From: JBAZGH01 sp041652935
GTDB taxonomy: Bacteria > Patescibacteriota > Patescibacteriia > Patescibacteriales > XYC2-FULL-47-12
Length of the DNA: 5,710 nt
Assembly: GCA_041652935.1 (NCBI GenBank)
Contig: JBAZGH010000047.1
Coordinates: 1-5,710 of the forward strand
Reading direction: 5' to 3'
In this document: positions 1 through 5,710 of the stretch, piece by piece
Layout: each line of letters begins with the position of its first letter
Position numbering within the stretch: the stretch's first letter is position 1
The notes under the pieces: model-generated
What the model saw: only the letters and a program-made list of their open reading frames with translations
The model's database searches: none
Told to the model about the DNA's origin: nothing
Position numbers and translations under genes: made by a program

Positions 1-25
1 TCTCACGGCTCTGAGCAAATAAAAT

Positions 26-51
26 AAAAAACCGCTGATAGCGGATTTTTT
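26..51 (-). terminator. Intrinsic terminator after dnaX, possibly bidirectional
   Basis: A perfect 5 bp stem (CCGCT at 32-36, AGCGG at 40-44) encloses a 3 nt loop. Six A lie on its left (26-31) and, after one unpaired A at 45, six T on its right (46-51). On the minus strand this reads as a GC stem followed by a T-rich tail, about 40 bp after the dnaX stop, which fits termination of dnaX. The T run on the other side means it could also stop a plus-strand transcript entering from the left. The stem is short but the flanking A/T runs could lengthen it. Confidence 0.8.
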
Positions 52-61
52 ATTCTCATTT

Positions 62-84
62 ATAACTTTTAACTTTCTAACTTT
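62..84. repeat. AACTTT-type short repeat tract after dnaX
   Basis: Immediately beyond the dnaX stop, three degenerate units of the type AACTTT(T/C) follow each other (plus-strand view). The 13-mer AACTTTTAACTTT at 64-76 recurs exactly at 1835-1847, just beyond the stop of the neighbouring gene. The tract is low-complexity, so chance contributes, but both copies sit at the same place relative to a stop codon. Confidence 0.45.
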
Positions 85-92
85 TAAATTTT

Positions 93-1700
93 TTAACTCA
101 TTATCTTCCCCCCAAACATTTTCAAAATATTATCAACTCCCTCGCCGGAAACAATTTCTTTTTTCTCTTTTTTTCCCCCTGTATTATTAATATTATTTTT
201 ATCTTCAGTCAACCCGGCGGCCGGCTCTTTTTCCGGTTCAGCCGGCTTCTCTTCTATAATTTCCACATTATTAACCTCTAAATTTTCATCAAGCAGGGTG
301 CTAAACTGCATCGGCGTTTTATAAACTTCCTGGAATGCTTTTAAAATCAACTGCTTTATATTTGCCTGTTCTACCCTGTCTTGGTGGAATTTATATTTAA
401 AAACCAGGCATAGAATTCCATTGTCCTCGCGCAATTCGCAAACCTTTAAAATAAATGAGAGGGAATGGTTATATTTTTTTATAGCTAAAAGCAATTCATT
501 CCATTTTGCTTTTACCTCCTCAAGATTAACCGGCTTATAATGGGAAACGGATTGGTTGACCGAGGCGCCGGCGTCTGGCGCGGAAAAATTCTGTTTTGGC
601 TGGCCGGAAGAACCGCATAAAGTTATAACAGCTATCTCAAGAGGCATCTGGACTACAAAGCTATTTTTTAATTCCTGGCGGGCTTCTGAAAAAATATTTA
701 TTATTTCCACTAATTTTTCAACTGTGGCTTTCTGCGCTATGGGCGCTATTTTTTCCTCTAAATTCTGGCCTAAATCCTGGGCGAATTTTTCAGCCAGCCC
801 GGCGCTTATTTTAGCAAGCATTATCCGCCTTAAAATTTCTATCATATCCTGGGTAAACTGCGCTAAATCAACTCCCTCATCAATCAGTTGGTTTATCAAT
901 CTGATTGCCTCTATGCTGTTTTTATTCGTGATGCAACCGATTAAATCAACTACGGAATTTAAATTAGAGCGCGGAATAACTAGGTCTGCCTTCTCCTGCG
1001 TAATCTCTTTGCCGCTGATTGAAATTACCTGTCCCAATAAGCTTTCAGCGTCTCGCATATGGCCCTCGCTTTGGCGGGCGATTGTTTCTAGTATTCCCTT
1101 GCCTATTTTTATGCCTTCCTTGCCGCAGATATAATTTAATTTTAAAACAATATCATTCACGCTTATCCGCTTAAAGTCAAATCTCTGGCAGCGGGAAATT
1201 ATGGTGGTCGGCAGTTTATGCAGCTCGGTGGTGGCTAAAATAAAAATAATATTGCGTGGCGGTTCTTCTAAAATTTTCAATAGGGCGTTGAAGGCGGAAA
1301 TTGAAAGCATGTGCACTTCATCAATGATAAAAACTCTGAATTTATCATGGCTGGCTCCTACTCGGGCGCTGGCGATAATATTATCCCTAACATTATCAAC
1401 CCCCGTATGCGAAGCCGCATCAATTTCTATGATATCCAAGCTGGTGCCTTTTTTTATCTGCTCGCATGAATGGCATTCCCCGCAGGGTTCGGATTTACCG
1501 TCCTCTCTTTTTTCGCAATTCAGTGATTTTGACAGCACCCGCGCCATAGTGGTTTTTCCGGTTCCGCGCGGGCCGCTAAAAAGGTAAGCATGCGCTAACT
1601 GCCCGGTTTCAACCTCATTCTGCAGAGTTATCTTTATGTGGTTCTGGTTTACTATTTCTTCAAAATTATTCGGTCTGTATTTTTGGTAAAGAGTAGCCAT
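93..1700 (-). CDS. dnaX: DNA polymerase III subunit gamma/tau (clamp loader ATPase)
   Basis: DnaX is the AAA+ motor of the clamp loader, which uses ATP to open the beta clamp and place it on primed DNA in the cytoplasm. The ATG at 1700 gives 535 residues starting MATLYQKYRP, the family's usual N-terminus. An in-frame extension to 1781 translates repeat-rich intergenic DNA and is rejected. Visible motifs: Walker A GPRGTGKTT (43-51); four zinc cysteines C62, C73, C76 and C79; Walker B FIIDEVHML (124-132); LLKILEEPP (140-148); the SRC arginine-finger motif (169-171); sensor 2 GHMRDAESL (213-221). A helical collar region follows (about 240-365), then a linker, a tau-like C-terminal domain (about 393-475), an acidic linker and a terminal NILKMFGG motif. 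It is longer than E. coli gamma (431) and shorter than tau (643). No Shine-Dalgarno precedes the ATG. The usual ybaB-recR partners are not next to it here. Confidence 0.97.
   Translation of the reverse strand: MATLYQKYRPNNFEEIVNQNHIKITLQNEVETGQLAHAYLFSGPRGTGKTTMARVLSKSLNCEKREDGKSEPCGECHSCEQIKKGTSLDIIEIDAASHTGVDNVRDNIIASARVGASHDKFRVFIIDEVHMLSISAFNALLKILEEPPRNIIFILATTELHKLPTTIISRCQRFDFKRISVNDIVLKLNYICGKEGIKIGKGILETIARQSEGHMRDAESLLGQVISISGKEITQEKADLVIPRSNLNSVVDLIGCITNKNSIEAIRLINQLIDEGVDLAQFTQDMIEILRRIMLAKISAGLAEKFAQDLGQNLEEKIAPIAQKATVEKLVEIINIFSEARQELKNSFVVQMPLEIAVITLCGSSGQPKQNFSAPDAGASVNQSVSHYKPVNLEEVKAKWNELLLAIKKYNHSLSFILKVCELREDNGILCLVFKYKFHQDRVEQANIKQLILKAFQEVYKTPMQFSTLLDENLEVNNVEIIEEKPAEPEKEPAAGLTEDKNNINNTGGKKEKKEIVSGEGVDNILKMFGGKIMS
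155..180 (-). other. Homopurine, potentially slippery poly-A tract in the dnaX 3' end
   Basis: This is a 26-nt stretch without a single pyrimidine on the coding strand, encoding the GGKKEKKE segment. It contains A7 (168-174) and A6 (159-164) runs. The A7 run is phased as A-AAA-AAA, a possible -1 slippery heptamer. A -1 shift would meet TGA after 11 codons and replace the last 24 or so residues, including the NILKMFGG motif. That motif is encoded in the zero frame, so full-length translation is clearly used. Whether slippage occurs cannot be told from sequence. Confidence 0.35.
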
Positions 1701-1706
1701 AAATTT

Positions 1707-1745
1707 AGTCAAAAGTTTATAAAGTCCATAAAGCCAAAAGTCGGA
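1707..1745. repeat. AAAGTC-type repeat tract just upstream of dnaX
   Basis: Between the dnaX ATG and its proposed promoter lie several overlapping units of the type (A)AAAGTC or ATAAAG (plus-strand view). ATAAAGTC at 1719-1726 has its exact reverse complement GACTTTAT at 1858-1865, at the other end of the same gap. The tract therefore looks like the opposite-orientation partner of the one at 1834-1870. On the dnaX transcript it would form part of the 5' leader. Confidence 0.4.
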
Positions 1746-1752
1746 CATACTT

Positions 1753-1781
1753 ATTGTACTGAAGAATACTCTAAAAAGCAA
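1753..1781 (-). promoter_or_regulatory. Candidate sigma-70-like promoter for dnaX
   Basis: On the minus strand TTGCTT (1781-1776) and TACAAT (1758-1753) are separated by exactly 17 bp. The -10 box matches the TATAAT consensus at 5 of 6 positions, the -35 box at 3 of 6. Transcription would begin near 1746 and leave a leader of about 46 nt before the dnaX ATG. The position just after a terminator-like hairpin fits a separate dnaX transcript. In AT-rich DNA such matches arise by chance, and the promoter consensus of this lineage is not established here. Confidence 0.35.
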
Positions 1782-1797
1782 ATTAGCGTTTTTAATC

Positions 1798-1823
1798 TAA
1801 AAAGCGCCCCCCTAAGACGCTTT
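1798..1823 (-). terminator. Terminator-like hairpin between the 319-residue gene and dnaX
   Basis: On the minus strand AAAGCGTC (1823-1816) pairs with GGCGCTTT (1808-1801), with one T-G wobble and a 7 nt G-rich loop. A run of five T follows from the end of the stem. It lies about 40 bp after the stop of the 319-residue gene. The T tail is short and three of its bases are in the stem, so termination may be leaky and allow read-through into dnaX. Confidence 0.45.
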
Positions 1824-1833
1824 ATAGATTTTA

Positions 1834-1870
1834 CAACTTTTAACTTTAAAGACTTTCGACTTTATGACTT
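1834..1870. repeat. ACTTT-type repeat tract after the 319-residue gene
   Basis: Overlapping units AACTTT, AACTTT, GACTTT, GACTTT and GACTT run through this stretch (plus-strand view), covering the last lysine, serine and stop codons of the 319-residue gene and the DNA beyond. The 13-mer AACTTTTAACTTT (1835-1847) is identical to 64-76, and GACTTTAT (1858-1865) is the inverse of 1719-1726. The remainder of the 161 bp gap holds only the hairpin and promoter candidate listed separately. Confidence 0.45.
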
Positions 1871-2821
1871 ATTAACGATGTTCTCCACCGCGGCCCAATT
1901 ACTCTCCCCCTGCTTGGGAACTAAGATGACGGTTTCGTCACCCGAATTTCCCTTAAAATAAGTTACGCTGGCTGTTAATATCTGCCACCTCTTTCCGTCA
2001 TGCTCTACAAAATATTCGGAGTTTTTACCGGAAATTAAGCGTCCGACGATTCGATTGCGCTCAATCGGTCCTATCTGCTTATAAATAAACCGGCCTCGGG
2101 AATCAATGGTTAATTTTAAAATATCGCCTTCCACTAATTTTGACTTTGAGGCGTAGTTTGAGGGGACGTTATACTGCTTTCCGTCCGGCCCTATCATGCA
2201 TTGGCCGTTAAACACTCCCTCTATTATTTTTCCGCCTATCTCCCTAGCTACCTCTTCCCCGTCATTGTCCGATGAAATAAACTGCCCTATCATAGATAGT
2301 TCTTCTTCTTTAAAATTCCCCCCCAAAAGCTCATCCACCCGCCGGCTGTTTTCCTGGATATTGTTTACCAGCTTTCTAATTAAAGCGATTCTGCGTTTTG
2401 ATATTGAAATTGTTTCATCCGAAATCTTAGCCGGCTGGTTTTCGCTTTCAAGCATTTCCGGCTGGCTGCCGCCCTCTTCCGCATCGCTGCTGAAAGCAAA
2501 AAATTCCGCCTGCACCCCTTCGGCCTCTGAATTTTGGCCATCGTTTTCTTCTTCTCCTCCTTTTTTTTCTTCTTCCTCACCCTCCTCATTCGAAATAAAC
2601 GGCTGGCTTTCTTCCTGTTTAAAACTGCTAAATAAATTTTCCGATTCAGGCGTGTCTTCGTTAATTTCTTTAATTACACTTTCCATGACGCTTTTATTTA
2701 TTCCGGCTAATTCTTCAAATTCACGGTTCTTCTCCTCGCTGTCATTTTCGTTGTTGTTGCTCCAAATTAAAGTTTGATTGTCCCCGAGTTCCGAGGAGTT
2801 GTTTTTGTTTTCATTGTCCAT
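1862..2821 (-). CDS. Hypothetical protein: acidic disordered N-terminus plus duplicated beta-rich C-terminal unit
   Basis: I cannot name a characterised family; I recall similar hypothetical proteins from Parcubacteria but cannot verify that here. The ATG at 2821 lies 17 bp after the DUF4012 stop, so the two are probably one operon. Residues 1-135 are rich in Glu, Asp, Asn and Ser with poly-Glu patches (79-92) and look disordered. Residues 138-200 look helical, with KRRIALIRK at 142-150. Residues 200-319 look beta-rich and contain two similar units: a DGK at 213-215 and again at 275-277, each followed by exactly 16 residues and then GD. Hydrophobic and aromatic positions correspond, which suggests a tandem pair of small barrel-like domains. 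There is no signal peptide or membrane segment, so it is probably cytoplasmic. A nucleic-acid or protein-binding role is conceivable from the fold type but is a guess. No Shine-Dalgarno is present; the upstream bases are almost all A and T. Confidence 0.85.
   Translation of the reverse strand: MDNENKNNSSELGDNQTLIWSNNNENDSEEKNREFEELAGINKSVMESVIKEINEDTPESENLFSSFKQEESQPFISNEEGEEEEKKGGEEENDGQNSEAEGVQAEFFAFSSDAEEGGSQPEMLESENQPAKISDETISISKRRIALIRKLVNNIQENSRRVDELLGGNFKEEELSMIGQFISSDNDGEEVAREIGGKIIEGVFNGQCMIGPDGKQYNVPSNYASKSKLVEGDILKLTIDSRGRFIYKQIGPIERNRIVGRLISGKNSEYFVEHDGKRWQILTASVTYFKGNSGDETVILVPKQGESNWAAVENIVNKS
2544..2578 (-). other. 35-nt homopurine tract with A8 run inside the 319-residue gene
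   Basis: The coding strand is pure purine for 35 nt, encoding the Glu/Lys/Gly patch (EEEEKKGGEEE). It includes A8 (2561-2568) directly followed by GGAGG, which is a Shine-Dalgarno-like string inside the gene. A -1 slip at the A run would reach TGA after about 37 codons and remove the duplicated C-terminal domain. It may be only a result of acidic codon usage (GAA, GAG, AAA, GGA), but it is a candidate site for slippage or unusual DNA structure. Confidence 0.4.
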
Positions 2822-2838
2822 AGTTTTATTTTTATTTT

Positions 2839-5710
2839 TTAATTACTTTGTTTTTTAATTAATACTCCCCATACGCGATCCTGCCGTAAATTGTCCTGTA
2901 TCTGCCATCCCCGGTCGCTAACAATATTCTGGTCGGTTGCCCATTTTATTTCCATATTATCGGGCAGGGTCAACCTTGACCAAAAAACGGTTTCAATGCT
3001 GCCGGGCTGTTTCTGCGCCAGCAAGGAATAAGCGCTGACTATTTCATCTCCCTTAAACAACGATGACCAAAAATCATTATGCTGGCTGATGCTGTTTACT
3101 TTGAACGGCAATTTGTATTTAAATGTTATGTTTATAGTTTCGCCCGGGTCAACCTGCGTCCAATGTCCGAATACGGTTTTATTGAATTCGCTGTATATTT
3201 TTACTCCGCTTGATTCATCTGTTTTGGCAATGTTTTCCGTAAGGTATATATCCGGATCAAGCTCCGCCCCTTCCGCCGGCTCATCAAAAAATATCTTATC
3301 CGGTTCGGAAAAACCGCTGGCTTCTAAAAGCTGGCTTCCCTGCGGGACATAAACTCTTAAATAATTTACATTGCGGACTCCGGTAAATAATTCGCCTTTT
3401 ACTCCATTGTGTTTGCGGGTTATGTTCAGCGTATCAATAATTGACCCGTCCGGCATAACTTCAACCGCATGCTCAACCGCCTGGTTAATTACCCTGTCGC
3501 TCTTTCCGCCGGCAATGTTTGTATTTATAACAGACAGGTAATCACTGGATGTTTTCTTTATTTCGCCCTCCCAATTATGGTCCGCGACAAAATCCTGCAG
3601 CGCCGGATTATTAAAATTCAATAAAACATGCTTTTCTAAAAATAGCTGTTCCATATCTTTTATAATGCTGAATAAATTATCGCTGGTAACCCTATTCGGC
3701 AGCTCCTCAATTAATTTATCAACCAGGTCGGTGATAATCTCCTTGGGCGTATCAGTATCCTTTCGTTCCGACTGCGACTGCACTATATTGTAAAAATTTT
3801 CACTGGTTATTATTTCGCCGTATTTTTCCCGCATATCAACCGGCCCGATTATCTCAAGCAGCTTTTCGGCAAAAGTAGTGTCAACCGCGATTACGCCGTC
3901 AACGCTTGAGCCCCAGCCGTTCTCAAAAAACCACTGTATTTTTTGCGCCGAAGATGGCCAGTCCGGCCACCAGTTTGAATCCTGAAATTCCCAAAGCGAA
4001 TTTATTAAATGCAGCGGCTCCGGCGCGGCAATTCTTTTATGCAATCCGCCCTGCAGGTCATAGCTTCCGCCTCCGGGAACTTCCAGCTTTTTTATTTCTC
4101 CCCGGCGAAAATCAATTAAAGCGTAACTGCCGATAAAACCGCCGCTGGCGCGCATCTCCGCGTTATTCTGAAAAATAAGCAAATACCGCTTGTCTGTTTC
4201 ATCTCCCAAAAACTCAGGCAATATATCGCTTAGGGCCAATAATTCATTCATTCCCTTCCTGAATATTTCTGTCTGGGTTTTTAATAATTTTAGCTGTTCA
4301 ATTATCTGCTGTTGGTTTTCTATATTAAGCGAGGATATGACATCTGGGTCAACCTGGCCGATACTTTTCTCAAATTCCAATAATTTTTCATTTACCAGAT
4401 TGACATAGCGGGAAAATCCTTTTAGTCTTTCTGTCAGCGGACCGGTTTTCTCCGGGCTGTCCAGCTCCAGGCTATCAACGGCCAGAGTAAGATACTCTCC
4501 TATTTCAGAGGCTACTTTTCCGGAGGTGATTAAATTCTGTCCGGTAGCGGCCAGCTTTGCTTTTTTAGCCGGTATGATATTGGCGATTGATATTAAATTT
4601 GAATAATCGGAAAGAGCCGACTGCGCCCGGTTGAAATTATCCGCTGCCTGGGAAAAATGGCTGGCGGCGCCTAAAAAATTAAATTCGCCGCTGGCTTCAG
4701 CCGCCTGCTGCAAACTTGACATCGCTTGCTCGCTCTCGCCCAGCACCCGGCCTTTTATTTCTTTAAAAATGTCCAGATAACCGAACACCTTCAGAGGGAA
4801 AACTAGTATCAGCCCTAAAAAAATAAAGGCAACCAGCTGTTTTGGCCAAGCTATGGGTGGCAGGAATTTAAAATTAAAGAATGATTTGATCCAGCCGGCA
4901 ATTGAAGCGAAAAATGAGATAAAAAATTTAATAAAACCGGCGGCCGCCCTTCCTATGTTTTCAAAAAATCTGAAAATGCCGGCAGTTATTTTTTTTATCA
5001 CGCCCGTTCTTATTCTTTCTCTCGCCTCTCCAGCGCGATTCTTTATATTTTTAACCTGGGCAGAGGCCGCCTCTTTCGCATTGCCTAAAACAGCTTCAAC
5101 TTCATTTTTCGCGAGATAAAAAAATTTTTTAATATTGCTACAAAGCGCTCTAAGGGGATAAAAAGCGCAAAAAAATAATCTTTTAATTAAAAGATTGGAT
5201 TTTTTAAAAAATATTAAAGCGCTTTTTTTATTTTCTTGCAATAATACTTTCGCCTTCAGCGAAGTATTTTTTGCGGAAGCCAAGGTTTTCGCGCCTGATT
5301 TTCTTGATGAATGCAAAAAAGCGTTTTTTGCTTTTTCGGCCGATTGGAAGAATAATTTTCCGGCTGAAACAGTTAGGTTTATCAATAATGCCGCTAATTT
5401 TAAAATTGACATCAGCAATCCATAAACAGCTTGCAAAGAAAAACTGGCGGCAGAAAATAAAATTTTAAATATTTTTCTGATTGCGGAAATTAGCAGCATT
5501 AAAACGTTTACCGCGAGCAATTCGCTTAAAACATCCTCGCGCTTGCGGTAAAAATTTTTTATCTCTTTTTCAATAATCGGCACTGGGCTGGACAGGCGCT
5601 TGATATTTTCTCCGGCTATTGCAAAAACTTGCCTAATAGCGGCGTCTGTTTTTTCAACTATCTTTACAGCTCCGCCGGAGGGAGCCCTGAATTTTAAAAA
5701 ATTTCCGCCG
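2839..5710 (-). CDS. DUF4012-domain membrane protein, 5' end beyond the window
   Basis: The frame is open from the TAA at 2839-2841 to the right edge, about 956 codons. A GTG at 5583 would give 914 residues, but it has no Shine-Dalgarno and protein-like sequence continues upstream, so I annotate it as partial. Numbering from that GTG: 1-240 is Lys/Ala/Phe-rich and helical, with hydrophobic stretches near 24-75, 129-148 and 212-238. A clear transmembrane helix lies at about 249-268. A helical region (about 280-455) follows. The DUF4012 core has RYLLIFQNNAEMRASGGFIG (466-485), the GGGSYDL segment (504-510) and WWPDWP (538-543). A beta-rich C-terminal part (about 700-914) includes NYLRVYVPQGS (740-750). 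The large part after the membrane helix is probably outside the cytoplasm. DUF4012 has no established function to my knowledge; it occurs in actinobacteria and candidate-phyla genomes, and an envelope role is only inference. The next gene starts 17 bp downstream. Confidence 0.9.
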   Translation of the reverse strand, partial: GGNFLKFRAPSGGAVKIVEKTDAAIRQVFAIAGENIKRLSSPVPIIEKEIKNFYRKREDVLSELLAVNVLMLLISAIRKIFKILFSAASFSLQAVYGLLMSILKLAALLINLTVSAGKLFFQSAEKAKNAFLHSSRKSGAKTLASAKNTSLKAKVLLQENKKSALIFFKKSNLLIKRLFFCAFYPLRALCSNIKKFFYLAKNEVEAVLGNAKEAASAQVKNIKNRAGEARERIRTGVIKKITAGIFRFFENIGRAAAGFIKFFISFFASIAGWIKSFFNFKFLPPIAWPKQLVAFIFLGLILVFPLKVFGYLDIFKEIKGRVLGESEQAMSSLQQAAEASGEFNFLGAASHFSQAADNFNRAQSALSDYSNLISIANIIPAKKAKLAATGQNLITSGKVASEIGEYLTLAVDSLELDSPEKTGPLTERLKGFSRYVNLVNEKLLEFEKSIGQVDPDVISSLNIENQQQIIEQLKLLKTQTEIFRKGMNELLALSDILPEFLGDETDKRYLLIFQNNAEMRASGGFIGSYALIDFRRGEIKKLEVPGGGSYDLQGGLHKRIAAPEPLHLINSLWEFQDSNWWPDWPSSAQKIQWFFENGWGSSVDGVIAVDTTFAEKLLEIIGPVDMREKYGEIITSENFYNIVQSQSERKDTDTPKEIITDLVDKLIEELPNRVTSDNLFSIIKDMEQLFLEKHVLLNFNNPALQDFVADHNWEGEIKKTSSDYLSVINTNIAGGKSDRVINQAVEHAVEVMPDGSIIDTLNITRKHNGVKGELFTGVRNVNYLRVYVPQGSQLLEASGFSEPDKIFFDEPAEGAELDPDIYLTENIAKTDESSGVKIYSEFNKTVFGHWTQVDPGETINITFKYKLPFKVNSISQHNDFWSSLFKGDEIVSAYSLLAQKQPGSIETVFWSRLTLPDNMEIKWATDQNIVSDRGWQIQDNLRQDRVWGVLIKKQSN

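Noticed and set aside
556..1587. Plus-strand open frames of 192 and 128 codons opposite dnaX
   Set aside because: They lie opposite a gene with complete DnaX motifs, have no recognisable domain and read like translated antisense.
1701..1781. N-terminal extension of DnaX from a TTG at 1781 or an ATG at 1748
   Set aside because: The family begins with M-x-x-LYQKYRP, which is at 1700. The extension translates ACTTT-type intergenic repeats, and the TTG would overlap the proposed -35 box.
1707..1870. Short repeats as a CRISPR array
   Set aside because: The units are 6-8 nt, degenerate, in both orientations and without regular unique spacers.
1638..1961. Plus-strand 107-codon open frame across the dnaX upstream gap
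   Set aside because: It overlaps the ends of both flanking genes and the repeat tracts, and its sequence shows no domain or plausible start signal.
2380..2589. Minus-strand 69-codon Lys/Arg-rich open frame in another frame of the 319-residue gene
   Set aside because: It arises from shifting the purine-rich Glu/Lys codons and has no motif. The overlapping frame has the better protein and operon context.
2196..2777. Plus-strand 193-codon open frame opposite the 319-residue gene
   Set aside because: Its Ser/Pro/Phe-rich sequence is what antisense of an acidic Glu/Ser-rich gene gives (TTC/TCC/TCT repeats); no domain or start signal is visible.
4853..5468. Plus-strand open frames of 88, 76 and 65 codons near the right end
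   Set aside because: They are opposite the Lys/Phe-rich N-terminal part of the DUF4012 gene, where AT-rich repeated codons leave antisense frames open. No features support them.

Overview
The window is AT-rich bacterial DNA in which everything recognisable lies on the minus strand: three tandem genes read right to left, closed by an intrinsic terminator at the left edge. The style suggests a Candidate Phyla Radiation (Patescibacteria/Parcubacteria-like) genome. The reasons are a DUF4012 protein with a very long Lys/Phe/Ala-rich N-terminus, an acidic hypothetical protein of a type I associate with that group, short AACTTT/GACTTT tracts in the gaps, and no Shine-Dalgarno sequence at any start. 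This assignment is inference. All three genes stop with TAA, tryptophan is encoded by TGG, and no in-frame TGA is present, so nothing indicates recoding of UGA.

Layout from right to left. From 5710 to 2839 is a DUF4012-domain membrane protein. Its frame is still open at the right edge, so the 5' end is probably missing. After 17 bp comes a 319-residue protein (2821-1862) with an acidic, low-complexity N-terminal half and a C-terminal half that looks like two copies of a beta-rich unit. A 161 bp gap (1861-1701) follows, holding a terminator-like hairpin, a plausible promoter and short ACTTT-type repeats in inverted orientation. Next is dnaX (1700-93), encoding the gamma/tau subunit of the DNA polymerase III clamp loader, with all its ATPase and zinc motifs intact. 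A hairpin flanked by A and T runs (26-51) ends the block and could work in both directions.

The first two genes are probably co-transcribed, given the 17 bp spacing. dnaX may have its own promoter. Only dnaX has a firmly known role: clamp loading in replication. No functional link between the DUF4012 protein, the 319-residue protein and DnaX can be shown from sequence alone.

I found no mobile element, CRISPR array, RNA gene, toxin-antitoxin pair or defence system. The least explained item is the 319-residue protein with its internal duplication. The other notable points are the inverted intergenic repeats and the homopurine/poly-A tracts inside two coding regions.
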